From: Magnaporthiopsis rhizophila
Lineage: Eukaryota; Ascomycota; Sordariomycetes; Magnaporthales; Magnaporthaceae
Assembly: GCA_003049465.1 (NCBI GenBank)
Contig: PYSS01000161.1
Coordinates: 1 to 64,000, forward strand
Direction: 5' to 3'
DNA length: 64,000 nucleotides
The notes under the pieces were generated by a model, which ran no database searches, was not told the DNA's origin, and worked only from the letters and a program-made list of their open reading frames with translations. Positions 30,901 to 40,330 of this stretch are shown here, one piece after another. Both the position numbers and the translations under genes were made by a program. Numbering within the stretch: position 1 is the stretch's first letter; every line of letters begins with the position of its first letter.

Positions 30901-33900
30901 CCTTCGGAGAAGGATGTATTGGTTTTAATAAGTTTTAAAAGATCTAGGTCTCTAGCGTGGAAGTTAATTGTAAAATTAACCTCTAACTGTCAACCTAGTA
31001 GGTTTTTCGGCGATTTACGAATTAGAACAAGAAAGCATCCTTCTGCATCAGAGAATCCTGATATAAATCAAGGATCTATAGGAAATTTGCTATTGTCTAG
31101 GTTAGACGCACTAGAATGAAATTGTTTTTGAATAATTTGGTTAGAAGGGATTTTAACTTGATAACTTCTTCCGAAGCCCATTAGAGTACATCTTAAATGT
31201 GGTAAATTCATACCACATCAACTACCGTTTACTCGTTGCTCTTTTACAATAATACTCGGCTGCTTGATCGTATGTATTACTGACTTAGATACGCGATTGC
31301 CCATTTCACTCTCGCTCATCTTCTGACTTGTTACTGTACCTGAGTAATTACTTCAGCCACTCATATTTTTTCAAATATGGTTTAGTACCAGAAGCTTTAG
31401 GGCTTCCCCGGAATTTGATAGTTTACTCCCAACGTATGTTAATAAGGATTTCCCAAGTCCTTTTTTAGGAGATCAAAAGTGAAAAGGAGCTGCACTAACT
31501 TTAAATAAAAACCCTATACTAAATACAAGTAAGGAGAAATTTATATATAATGGTTTATATCAGGAGCTTCCTAAAGAGCATCCATCGTTGTTTATATCAC
31601 TAATACTAGTAATTATATATAGACTATCCAAGTTAGTTGTACCTGAATTTGTGTATAATAAGCTAGTACCTAATAAAATAAAACAGGAACTTAAACCCGT
31701 GTTGTAGCATAGATAATGCAAATTAATTTAAAATAAGCGTGTTAAGGTTTGCAGAGCGTCTGTTAAATACTTTTATCTCTACCTGTGTTTGTTCCAGATT
31801 TAATTATACGTATTTGTTCTATACCCTCATGACTTAAATGTTTCTTATTTCTCATTAGCTCAAAAACAGTGCAAAAATCCGCAAAGTCAAGAGCCTTAAT
31901 TCCAATAATACGGTGCTGTTTAAAAAACGGAATAATATTTTCTGAAAGATCGGAAAGTTTACTAACACGGTATCTAAACACGGATTTATTTTGATGAGCA
32001 TTACCACAATTTAAGTACTTTATTAAACTCTTAATTAAGGCCTCATCTCTTATATGTTGAGTAAGCTGAAACTCTAATTGAACATTAACACCTACTCTAA
32101 TCGTAGAAGACTTTTGTATACCTATAAAAAAACAACCTTCAGCGGAGGCAAACCCTGCTAATCATTGAGGATCAGCTATAGTTTTATCTACAACTAAAGG
32201 TCTAACCTTTGGTACTACACTTGGAAAAGCTGTTTTCAACAGTTCTGATAGACCCAAATTCATTGAAGCTTTTAGCGATACTAGTTCATGCAATCCGGAA
32301 AGAGTTAAATGTTGTTTGTTAACTACTAGATTATACGCTTCTTTAAAAAGCGTGTAGTCTGCGAATTTTTGAGTTATTAAAGGGTATTGATCTAAATGAG
32401 CTATAATTTTTGCTAAATCTTTAACCGAGGCAATACGATAATGAAGAATTTTATTGGAATGATGTTTAAATATATTCCCAACTCCTAAATATTTTTGAAT
32501 AGTTTCTAAAATAACTTTATCACCTTCATGCAAGGAAATTAAAAACTCCTGCTTAACATGTCATCCTACTACTTTATTCTTGTTCTCTGAAATACCTATA
32601 GTAAAACTACCTTCACCGTCAATAAACCCAGTTAAGGCTCAAGGATTAAGTGTATCAGTATTAGGTATCTTTTGGCAAGAATCCACTTGTTGAGCATTAG
32701 TAGAATAAGCACGCTTAGAACTAAAATTAATTTGCTTTTTTTCACAACCCCGTCCACTGGGGGGGGTGTAGAAGAGCCGCTTCGTAAAACCCCGCCAATT
32801 GTAACAGGCTTATCTGCAAAAAAAAATATATTCTCAGATTTATAAATTTCTTTCGAAATCTTTTAGAGTACACCTTAACAAAGGAGGGCGCAGACAAATG
32901 ATGTTCTGGCTCCTTTAGTAACTACCGTCTACTCGTTGCTCTTTTACAGTAATACTTAAGGTTGTTACTGATTTAGATCCGCGATAACCCATTAATCTGG
33001 CAATTATCTTCTGTAGTGTTACCATACCTGGATAATTAGTCCAGCCACTCATAGTCTTTAGACTATGGCTTGGTCTCAGAAGCTTTAGGGTGTCCCCGGA
33101 GTTTGATAGTTTTAGGCAGAATAGTTCCTGTAGCTTGTGCTTTTTTTTTTGCTTAAACCACCCAATAAGAAATAAATTAATCCTCCTGTAGTAGAAAATT
33201 CCGAGTTTCTATAAATAGTACTTAATAAATACAAACCATAACTTTGTAATTCTATTGCTAAAAAAATCGAAATTAAATCATTAGTTGACATTAAAAAAAT
33301 CGCACCAGTAATTACAAATAATAAAATTAGCGTTAATTGTTGGTATCCCTCATCTCACAAATTTTAAATAAACTTTTGTGTGCTAGCTTCGCTAGCAGTA
33401 GCGCAAACAGGCGGAGTCTACTGCTTTCCTTACTTCGTTACAGTACTTCATAAGAAGTGCTACGAAAGTAAGCAATGGTTTTTAGCTTTCCTTACGAAAC
33501 ACGGAGCACACAATAAATTAATTATCTTTTATACATCGCATCTTTAATTGTTTTTATTAATGCTACACCTTCAGGAGTTAAATGCATTTTATTTTGTACT
33601 AATAAAGATGCATCTTTAAATCTTTCAAAATCTAATAATTTTATACCCGCTAAATTATATTTTTTCAATAGCGGGATTAATTTTTTATTTAAATCTTCAG
33701 ATTTGGTTATAATTAATTCAGCTGCGTCTCGATTTGATGATATTATCGTTATTCCGCATTCTAAGAATGTAGCAAGTCCATCTAGTAATTCAATATCTCT
33801 ATGATGTTGGCTTAAGGAGAAAGCTAAACTTATAGCATATCCTGCTTTTCTTTTCTCATTTGCATAAAGGGAGATAGAAAAAGAACCTTTTGCAGTGATA

Positions 33901-35342
33901 AATCCTGCTACCCAATTAGGATTAAAACTAAGGGGCGTGCGCCAGCTATTAAGCTCAGGTAAAATAGCAGATTGAATATCAGGGAATTCTTCTTTTACTG
34001 CTGCTGGTAATCCTTTATTTAAATTAACTTTTAATGAGAAAATTTCTAATAAACCTGGTAGAGTCTTGTGTTCTCCTTTTACCATAAGAAGCACTATTTG
34101 CTTAAATAATGTAAAATCTTTGAATTTTTTAGTAACTAAAGGGTATTTATCAAAATGAGGTAAAATGTACTTTTCTATGTCTTTTACTGACCCTACTGTA
34201 TAATATACTATTCCTTTAGTACTTGTGTCTATATTACCTTTTTTAAAAAAAGCTTTAATTTGCACTAAAAGATCTAAATCTTTTTTATCTAGCCCAATAG
34301 TAAACATAGGAACAATTTTTCATCCTATTCCTTCTTTTTTTCTAGTTATAGAGACAGCAAATGAACCATCTCCATCGGTAAAACCGGTTACAAATCAAGG
34401 ATTTAAACTAAAACAACCCAATTTTTTTTTTAAAAAAAAATTTGATTTAACACTTTTAAGGTTTTCTGTGTTAAGCTTTGCTGTTGATGAATATAAGCGT
34501 TTATTTAAAATTTGTATCTTTAGCGTTACACAACGCAGCACTGAGAGGGATCCAGATAAAGTAATTCTTTCGAATCTTCTAAGAGTACACCTTAAACAAT
34601 TGCGGTTAAGCAATTGTCAACTGCCGTCTACTCGTTGCTCTTTTACAATAATGTTTTTAAGCGTCATTGACTTAGATCCGCGATTGTCCATTTTTCAAAG
34701 AGAGCTTGCTTGCACTTTAATGAAATTAGTAGCTACTACTTTGAGGATTCCTGAGATACACATCTCATAAATATTATACTCAATTAAGTAAAATAAAAGA
34801 ATCATCTTTTGACTTGTTACCTTACATGAATAATTAATTCACCCACCGCGGAAAATGTTTTCCAGATTTGGTATCAAAAGCTTTAGGAGTTCCCCGGAGT
34901 TTGACAGTTTATCCCGTAATTTTATCTGTTCAGGATACTCTATAATATTAAGATGTTCCCCCATTTTGTTTATAATTTTAGTTCTATAATAATTAAATTT
35001 ATTTGATAACATATTTGTTAAAGATGCATATTCTGGAGATCAAACTTTTCGAGGATAAAAACTAGTTAATTGTATTATTAATATACTAATTATATATATA
35101 AATATATGAAAAACTTGTGTTATATTATTAATATATAGCAACCCACCATGTAAACCAATACCTTTATTCAAAATTGATAAGCTAACTATTTCAAGCAATA
35201 TACAATACAACAAAGCTATTATAGCTACCCTATTATAAAGAATAGCTATATCTCTTCTTGATGTTACAGAATTAGAAATTAATATAAGTAGAATAGATGT
35301 TAGTAGCATTATATTAGCTAGGGGAGAAAATCGAATTCTCAT
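24997..35342 (-). CDS. nad2: NADH dehydrogenase subunit 2, six exons
   Basis: Antiporter-like complex I subunit of the inner membrane. Exons: 35342-34932, 33348-33160, 31697-31467, 29610-29349, 27359-26707 and 25020-24997; joined they give 590 codons including TAA in one frame. Recognisable segments are SNSVTSRRDIAILY and LTSFYPRKVW (exon 1), LLSTIYRNSE and YFLLGG (exon 2), SAAPFHFWSP (exon 3), DVYDAIPTIVTTFVAI (exon 4), STISHVGFILLALSI and FSFAGVPPMVGFFAK (exon 5), and VQVLFNY (exon 6, only 24 bases). Every intron has T before it and G as its last base. The exon 1/2 junction (EYP/GYQQ) is the least constrained. Confidence 0.93.
25021..26706 (-). mobile_element. nad2 intron 5, group IB-type
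   Basis: Splits GGT/GTA near the C terminus of nad2. The core follows the ORF: P near 25335, Q near 25305, R (TTCAACGACTA form) at 25207-25218, S (ATAGTCTGAA form) near 25105. Confidence 0.85.
25462..26706 (-). CDS. LAGLIDADG homing endonuclease fused to nad2 exon 5
   Basis: Continues ...NKEWLSMG into the intron for about 414 codons. The N-terminal extension includes an Asn-Thr repeat (four copies) and repeat-derived residues. Motif 1 FITGYSDAEGCFNVGF, motif 2 MAGFVSGEGCFLVN. In the second half, between SQH and RDES, lies an in-frame insertion (CFPPVRGV) encoded by a C6/G6 palindrome, shared with 27707-28830. TGA Trp codons present; frame intact. Confidence 0.85.
27360..29348 (-). mobile_element. 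nad2 intron 4, group I
   Basis: Splits the Tyr codon before STISHVG. The core at 29050-29335 has R in the form GAGCAACGAGTAGACGG and P in the form AATTCCGGGGAACTTC. In introns 1-3 of nad2 and several rnl introns the matching S element is a GTGTACTCTAA form; here it reads GTGTATTCTAA near 28905. Confidence 0.83.
27707..28830 (-). CDS. LAGLIDADG homing endonuclease, nad2 intron 4
   Basis: Motif 1 WFITGITDAEGSFSCII (near 28600), motif 2 MAGFTTGEGCFFVKVN (near 28120). Typical blocks LPHFALYPLKTQKGADF and NIVNIRASLNLGLSE lie between. The palindrome-encoded insertion RFPPVRGV sits between AQH and RDEL, the same place as in the intron 5 protein. Many Trp are TGA. No ATG is clear at the start (frame opens near 28860; a TTG at 28804 is possible). 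Confidence 0.8.
29740..30801 (-). CDS. LAGLIDADG homing endonuclease, nad2 intron 3
   Basis: 353 aa from ATG 30801, about 15 bases after the internal copy of the intron's 3' end. Motif 1 WFITGFADAEGCFTFTL, motif 2 VAGFISGEGSFTVDVR; both acidic residues present. Blocks VIPHFDKYPLVTNKRFDYLL and NIRASLNKGL as in its nad2 relatives. Intact. Confidence 0.85.
30860..31170 (-). pseudogene. N-terminal remnant of an older LAGLIDADG ORF, nad2 intron 3
   Basis: Reads WFISGFSDAEGCFLVLIRKS, then GWQLEVNFTINFHARDLDLL, the first third of a two-motif endonuclease, and stops after a short GC-rich stretch (about 30895-30915) where it meets the copied intron end. The remaining two thirds are missing. Confidence 0.75.
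31698..33159 (-). mobile_element. nad2 intron 2, group I
   Basis: Between YFLLG and GLSSCF. Core at 32865-33110 (GAGCAACGAGTAGAC-type R, AAGGTGTACTCTAA-type S). Confidence 0.85.
31763..32740 (-). CDS. LAGLIDADG homing endonuclease, nad2 intron 2
   Basis: Motif 1 ALTGFIDGEGSFTIGI (near 32635), motif 2 LAGFASAEGCFFIGIQ (near 32160). Blocks LDQYPLITQKFADY, SLKASMNLGLSE and TQHIRDEALI match its relatives and show the uninterrupted form of the site where introns 4 and 5 carry a palindrome. Start unclear: a C8/G8 run at about 32760 shifts the frame just upstream. Confidence 0.8.
33349..34931 (-). mobile_element. nad2 intron 1, group I
   Basis: Between IIEYP and the GYQQLTLILL block. Core at 34575-34905; same R, S and P types as introns 2 and 3. 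Confidence 0.82.
33522..34613 (-). CDS. LAGLIDADG ORF with altered second motif, nad2 intron 1
   Basis: About 363 aa from ATG 34613. Motif 1 WFVTGFTDGDGSFAVSI is normal; motif 2 reads WVAGFITAKGSFSISL, with Lys where relatives have the catalytic Glu (GEG or AEG). Other blocks (LPHFDKYPLVTKKFKDF, LSQHHRDIELL) are well kept and the frame is open. This could be a protein that has lost cleavage but still helps splicing, or an early step of decay. Confidence 0.82.
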
Positions 35343-35508
35343 TTTTAACGTATGAAATTAAAGTTTTAACCTATTAAACTACCCTAACTATCTTTAAATT
35401 ATTTATAGTATTAATATAGTTTTACTGCTTACTTCGTGCTTACTTTATACGAAGTACTTCGCTAGTATTAAGCAGTAATTTTTATTTTTTAATATAATAT
35501 TACATTTC

Positions 35509-35577
35509 TTGCCCTTCCAGATTCGAACTAAAACAAGTATTTTAGAAAAATACGGTTCTACCATTAAACTAAAGGCA
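35509..35577 (-). tRNA. trnR(ucu): tRNA-Arg (anticodon TCT)
   Basis: Acceptor TGCCTTT/AAGGGCA; anticodon arm GTATT/AATAC with loop TTTCTAA. Decodes AGR. Confidence 0.92.
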
Positions 35578-35654
35578 AATTAGTACATTAAATATTACTA
35601 GGCTTGCTTACTTCGTACTTCTAATAGTAGCAATGGATATAAGAAAGCACTAAG

Positions 35655-35729
35655 GGAGGATACTCTGACTTGAACAGAGAAACCTTCTGAGCCACGAACA
35701 GACGTTCTACCTATTGAACTATATCCTCC
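35655..35729 (-). tRNA. trnH(gug): tRNA-His (anticodon GTG)
   Basis: Acceptor GAGGATA/TATCCTC with an extra 5' G as usual for His, C discriminator. Anticodon loop TCGTGGC: position 33 is C instead of the near-universal T, and the 31/39 pair is T-T. Confidence 0.85.
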
Positions 35730-35733
35730 GGCA

Positions 35734-35806
35734 TTATGTTGGAGCGGTTCGAACACTCATATGTAAGTATCAAAAACTTATGACTTACCCATTAGTCTAC
35801 AACATA
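35734..35806 (-). tRNA. trnQ(uug): tRNA-Gln (anticodon TTG)
   Basis: Acceptor TATGTTG/CAACATA; loop TTTTGAT; T-arm GAGTG/CGCTC. All arms fold. Confidence 0.92.
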
Positions 35807-35950
35807 TCTCACTTGTTTTATTTAATGTTAAAGTCTATCTATTTATCACTTATTTTGTGTTTGCTACTATTAGAAGTACGGAGTCGCTACGTATTAGAAG
35901 TACGAAGTTGCTACGTATTAGAAGTACGTATTAGAAGTACGAAGTACGAA

Positions 35951-36016
35951 GTACTGCTGTGCTTCTTATTTCATAGCAGCAACCAAACCAAAAGGTCAGC
36001 TACTTCTACGAAGTAG
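35951..36016. repeat. dispersed ~65-bp repeat, inverted copy
   Basis: Exact or nearly exact reverse complement of 37761-37826; shorter direct copies at 40863-40918 and 45336-45390. Contains the unit TTGGTTTGGTTGCTGCTATG on one strand. No gene seen from 35807 to 36158 apart from this and TACGTATTAGAAG tandem units (35870-35945). Confidence 0.85.
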
Positions 36017-36158
36017 TAAGCATGATTTAATTAAATGTAAAGGATTTATAGATAAAAAAAAATACCTAGACTATAATTAAGGTAAACCCGAGTTGTATCC
36101 GCGAACAAGGTAAATACTATTTATATGTATTTACATTTTTCAAATAAATACTAATATG

Positions 36159-36242
36159 TAAGGTAAATACGAATCGAACGTACACGATTTTTAAATCAGA
36201 TAACCCTAAATTACCTATGTCTACCAATTCCATCATTACCTT
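36159..36242 (-). tRNA. trnL(uag): tRNA-Leu (anticodon TAG)
   Basis: Acceptor AAGGTAA/TTACCTT; anticodon loop TTTAGGG; long variable arm typical of Leu. Reads CUN. An ambiguous base (N) lies 4 bases upstream. Confidence 0.92.
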
Positions 36243-36249
36243 TATANGA

Positions 36250-36830
36250 GAAGTCTTTTCTCTTACTATTCATCCTGGCTTTTATAGATTCAATTAAAGG
36301 TTTAATTGTATCTTTATCCAGCTTGCTGTTATTAAAATATAGGGCGAATGCCTTGGAAAATTCCACAAAATTAAGATGCTTTGTGCTTTTTAAATTATAC
36401 TTATAGAAGATTTCTATAATAATCGCTACTTCATCACGTGTAGTAACTTTATATGCAACTTCCTCTGGTTTTTTATCTACAGTTACATTACCAAAACCTA
36501 AATTACTTTTAACGTAATCTAAAGCACCCTTGTCGTCTATACGAAGTTTAATACTAAAATGGAATCCAAAATATGTGTTTTTATTGTCTCTAATGATATT
36601 TATTAGAAAGCAACCTTCCGCATCAGTGAAACCTCTAAATCATTCTACGAATCCACGGGTTAGATTTTACTGTTCCCCGTTAGAAGATTCAACAATAACT
36701 AAATCAGATTGACTATTAACATTAGTAAGTCAAGTATTAGCCTGTAAACTTAGTTTGGCCTTGGTAACAATCGCTGACGCTCTAGAAAAAAAAAGGATTG
36801 AGTAGTATGCATAAATAAAAATTTTTTTTA
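36250..36830 (-). pseudogene. N-terminal half of a LAGLIDADG gene in the tRNA cluster
   Basis: Reads WFRGFTDAEGCFLINI (motif 1) through KVTTRDEVAIIIEIFYKYNL and LIESIKARMNSKRKDF, the typical midpoint of the two-motif enzymes of the rnl/cob type, then ends against trnL(uag). There is an in-frame TAA upstream of motif 1. The second half is absent here. Confidence 0.72.
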
Positions 36831-37029
36831 ATATTATTCCCCAAAAAGGTAGTCTATCTTATTTCATTACTACGCCCTTCCTCTACGAAGTATGCAATAT
36901 GAAGTATACTGCCCTTAGAAAATTTACTTCTTAGGGGGGGGGGGGAGTAAGTACGCCTATATCCTATAGGCGTAAGGTTAAAAAGAGACTTAATTTACAA
37001 TATAATCATTCACAATATAAAATTGTGAT

Positions 37030-37130
37030 TAGTGGTAAAGAGATTCGAACTCTATCGACAGGGACCTGGAGGATTCCTGCGAAGCACTAACATCCTTCGA
37101 CATTAAACCGATACTAGTTATATTACCACT
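37030..37130 (-). tRNA. tRNA-like locus with GC-rich insertion, identity unclear
   Basis: Acceptor AGTGGTA/TACCACT (7 bp) and T-arm AGAG/CTCT with TTCGAAT are perfect. The middle does not give a standard anticodon arm: a GC-rich stretch with its own hairpins lies between two TGTCGA copies. Without the insertion, TATCG/CGATA closes a loop containing TTTAATG. By gene order (between F and L) Lys would be expected in many relatives, but no TTT anticodon is seen. Could be a Ser-type long-arm tRNA or a tRNA pseudogene. Confidence 0.5.
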
Positions 37131-37420
37131 GTATGTTAATACGGATAATTAATTTTTTATCCGTGCCATTATTTATAAATTTTTACAAATTTATGCTTAC
37201 TACCCTAAAAGGATGCTTCGCCAGAAGCAAGCTAAGCTAAAGCTACCGAGGGTAGCACTTCGTAGCGCACAGACCTAGTACCTGGAGGCTAAGCCCTGGT
37301 TTTTTTTTCTTCTTTTTAGAGCTTTATCATAAATGAAAGATCCCTCCTTACGGTGAGTGGGAGAGGCTGAATTGGCTAATACTGCGGCAACCGTCCGTAC
37401 ACTCTTAGGATAAAATAACA

Positions 37421-37465
37421 GACCTAAACTATTCATGTCTACCAATTCCATCATTACCCTTATAA
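37421..37465 (-). repeat. tRNA-Leu(uag) 5'-half fragment
   Basis: Matches the anticodon-stem, D-arm and acceptor side of trnL(uag) (36205-36245), including a perfect 24-base run. No 3' half follows. Confidence 0.75.
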
Positions 37466-37477
37466 TTTAAGAATCTT

Positions 37478-37550
37478 TGCCCAAGATAAGATTCGAACTT
37501 ATAACAAAAATATCTTCAGTATTTCACTCTACCAATTGAGTTACATGAGC
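37478..37550 (-). tRNA. trnF(gaa): tRNA-Phe (anticodon GAA)
   Basis: Acceptor GCTCATG/CTTGGGC with one T-T mismatch; loop CTGAAGA; T-arm ATAAG/CTTAT. Confidence 0.92.
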
Positions 37551-37576
37551 AATGAATGGATAGATGAACAGATATG

Positions 37577-37648
37577 TGGAGAAACCGGGCATCGAACCCG
37601 GACAAACAATATGCAAAATTGCTATACTACCCATTATACTATTTCCCC
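37577..37648 (-). tRNA. trnA(ugc): tRNA-Ala (anticodon TGC)
   Basis: Acceptor GGGGAAA/TTTCTCC; loop TTTGCAT; T-arm CCGGG/CCCGG. All arms fold. Confidence 0.93.
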
Positions 37649-37670
37649 AGCTAAGCGCTTACTATTTAAT

Positions 37671-37740
37671 GCTTAGAAGTAGCGCTACGAAGTTAGCGCT
37701 ACGAAGTTAGCTGTAAGCGCTACTGCTAGCGAAGCTAGCG
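37671..37740. repeat. 70-bp direct repeat, copy 1
   Basis: Identical over about 70 bases to 40560-40629; built of AGCGCTACGAAGTT units and a GCTAGC palindrome. Followed by the dispersed 65-bp repeat at 37761-37826. No gene in 37650-37925. Confidence 0.85.
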
Positions 37741-37924
37741 CCCCGGTATTTTTTTTTTAGTACTTCGTAGAAGTAGCTGACCTTTTGGTTTGGTTGCTGC
37801 TATGAAATAAGAAGCACAGCAGTACTTCGTACGTAGTGTGCTTACTACGTACGTAGTGTGCTTATATCAAATAAGCGCGTATTACGTAGTAGTGTTACGA
37901 AGTACGCNCTTTGAAGCCTATGTA

Positions 37925-38690
37925 TGTCTATACATACCCACCCATCCGTCTTTTAGATAAGGTGAGCTGGATTCTGCTTTACTAATAGCTATTTTATAAG
38001 CTTCACGATTGTAAATATTATCCAAATCAGCATAAGATTTATAAACAAAGAAATCCCTACCTAAATAGAACTGATATTTTCTTAAATTTTTAGCTAACCC
38101 GCTTTGGTTTATACCTATGAATTCCTCCGAAGGAGGCTTCTCTACCTGAAATGAAAGATTTCATTTCACTCGTAGTAAGATTAATAACTATAGTAGACTC
38201 TCCCTTTAATAGAGATCTTACTTGTCTTACCTACTCCTCTGGTGTTTTTGTTCTATTCAATACTTTTTTATTTGACTCATTCGCTCAATAGTTTCATTAC
38301 TGTGTTTAAATCCTCTTAAAGAACCAGCAAATTTTTAAATATTATAATATGGATTTAGAAGATTTAAATAGTATTGTTCTCTCTCTAAAACTAAATTAGG
38401 TTCACAATACTCTAAAATCTCCAACTGAAAATTAGAATAACCATTCTTTAATAAGGCTCTATAAATCATACTATTATTTTTTTTTTTTACTTCCATTTCT
38501 AAAAAATTTACAGAAAAATAACTTCTAAATCTTAAAGATAATTTTACAGATGAACCTACATAAGTATTTTTATTAATATTATTTATTCATCTATATACTC
38601 CTGCTTTGTTTTTATTATCGTTCAATATATCTAATTTTTGAGTATCAAGGTTAGAATAAGTTACCACCGGCACTACTTCTGTTGGTTCTA
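37925..38690 (-). pseudogene. GIY-YIG endonuclease pseudogene in the tRNA cluster
   Basis: GIY half NKAGVYRWINNINKNTYVGS near 38600, then YRALLKNGYSNFQLEILEYC, EREQYYLNLLNPYYNI followed by a stop, and in other frames FAGSLRGFKHSNETIER. At least one stop and frameshifts in the C-terminal half; a poly-A run of 12 lies at about 38470. Not in a recognisable intron. Confidence 0.75.
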
Positions 38691-38947
38691 TTTAAGGACT
38701 AAGATTAGTAATATAAAATCTGCATTTACTCTCAGGGTGCGTAGCGCGTAGCGCGTAGCGCGTAGCCTACTAAATTTAGAGCTTGCGTCCCCAACTAAAC
38801 CACTACTATAAAAGAGACTGGACTTCAATTTCTATGGACTGTATTAAACCAACTATACTTAAATGTAATGCCGTAAACAAAAAGAGTATTCATTCCTGGG
38901 GTTGAATACATAACTATCCCATTATTATATGTGTTTATTCTTTCCAT

Positions 38948-39030
38948 TACCCTAAGAGAGACTTGAACTCCCACGATCTAATTCAAATTATCTTAACTAA
39001 TTCCTGTCTACCAAATTCCAGCATTAGGGT
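38948..39030 (-). tRNA. trnL(uaa): tRNA-Leu (anticodon TAA)
   Basis: Acceptor ACCCTAA/TTAGGGT; anticodon arm AATTA/TAATT with loop GTTAAGA; long variable arm. Reads UUR. Confidence 0.93.
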
Positions 39031-39248
39031 TGGTTTATTTAATTACGAGCTCGCTACGAAGCACTAAAAATTTTTTTTTACTTTAAATGATTCGTTGCTT
39101 ATACATTATAGTAGGCGTACGAAGTTCGCCTACTGCGCAAGCTAAAGCTACCGAAATTCACTCCGAAGGAAGCCCTAATTTATCTTAAGGATAAAAAGAA
39201 TAGTAACGCCACAAATATATTCGAGCCCTATGGAGGGGGGGGTGGGGG

Positions 39249-39300
39249 NNNNNNNNNNNNNNNNNNNNNNNNNNNNNNNNNNNNNNNNNNNNNNNNNNNN
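39249..39300. other. assembly gap (52 N) inside a poly-G tract
   Basis: Runs of G flank the N on both sides (39235-39248 and 39301-39310), so the gap is probably a homopolymer the reads could not cross. Nothing else seen in 39031-39556 apart from repeat sequence and a short tRNA-Leu-like fragment at 39530-39553. Confidence 0.9.
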
Positions 39301-39556
39301 GGGGGGGGGGTTAGTCTACCAGTTCCAGCCCTTAGGTTATATTAATTACTATAAGTTTAAAGTAATTTATCTTAATATTAAGATAAATAGGAGGCGCAGC
39401 TGCGCACGAAGTACGGAAATGCTCATAATTTCTTAAACACAATTTAAATATTTTAACGAATAAATGTAAAATTAAGACATACTATATAAAATTTAGTAGC
39501 CGGAGGCTCTAGAATCACCGGCGACGCGTTATGTCTACCAATTTCATCACTCGGAT

Positions 39557-39630
39557 TAAGGCTAAAGTGACTTGAACACTTAGTAAGTACTGTTATGAGC
39601 AGTATGCTTTACCAATTAAGCTATAGCCTC
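39557..39630 (-). tRNA. trnM(cau): tRNA-Met (anticodon CAT)
   Basis: Acceptor GAGGCTA/TAGCCTT; loop CTCATAA. One of two CAT tRNAs in the window; elongator or initiator not decided. Confidence 0.9.
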
Positions 39631-39714
39631 TTTTAATTTTTTTATTGTTAATTCCAACCTTTAGTACGAAGTACTAAGATTCATATCTATCCCATTTACC
39701 CTATATGAAAAAGA

Positions 39715-40330
39715 TTAGGATATGTAATACTCCTTATTGTTAAATATAATAGGCGAATTTATTCTCTTTTTTGTGCTACGAAGTAAGCGTACTTCGTATG
39801 AAGCTACGTAGCTGCGAAGCTGCGAAGCAGGCGTGCTTCGTACGCAGTAGCGCTTACGCAGTAGCGCTGCATACTTCGTATGCAGCAGAAATAAGCCTAC
39901 TACTGTGTGTGTACTAACTCCTAGAAATTCTGCACATCGATTCATAGATTCAAAAGTTTGAAACTCTAAGCCATCTAAATCTCGTAGTACTACTTTAGTC
40001 TTTTTTTTTTCTAATCCTGACCCTGACCCAAAGGGTATGGGTATGGATATGAAGCTAAGAGGTTGGTACTTATTTAAAGATTTAATAAAAATTCTACCTT
40101 TTATTATTTCATAGTTAGAAGGACCATTCAATAATCTTGCTACTTCTGATTTGATATAATCTTTATTTATTTCACTATTACCTGAATTGGATAATCTGTT
40201 ATTATTCATTTGACTTAAGATTAATTCTATTAATTCTTACCTTTCAGGTATATAATGAAGTCCTGAACTTTTAAGTAGACCTATGGACTTTCAATCTAGA
40301 TAATCTAATTTTTTTTTTGTTGCTTGCTAG
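39715..40330 (-). pseudogene. C-terminal half of a LAGLIDADG gene in the tRNA cluster
   Basis: Upstream part reads LDYLDWKSIGLLKSSGLHYI (one TAA follows), then SQMNNNRLS, the usual end of the nuclease domain, and a NUMOD1-like tail (FQTFESMNRCAEFLGVSTHT). The tail is interrupted by repeat-encoded residues at about 39775-39890. The open part 40209-39715 could be translated but has no catalytic motif. Confidence 0.65.

Larger units (their letters stand above)
29611..31466 (-). mobile_element. nad2 intron 3, group I, with duplicated 3' end
   Basis: Between SAAPFHFWSP and DVYDAIP. Core at 31180-31430 (R, P and S as in introns 1, 2 and 4). The last 50 bases of the intron (29611-29660) recur at 30817-30870. 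Confidence 0.85.

Noticed and set aside
36065..36130. Possible extra tRNA next to trnL(uag)
   Set aside because: Some pairing but no T-arm or anticodon arm could be drawn.
39230..39436. Plus-strand ORF spanning the N gap
   Set aside because: It is mostly poly-Gly and unknown residues produced by the G run and the N stretch.
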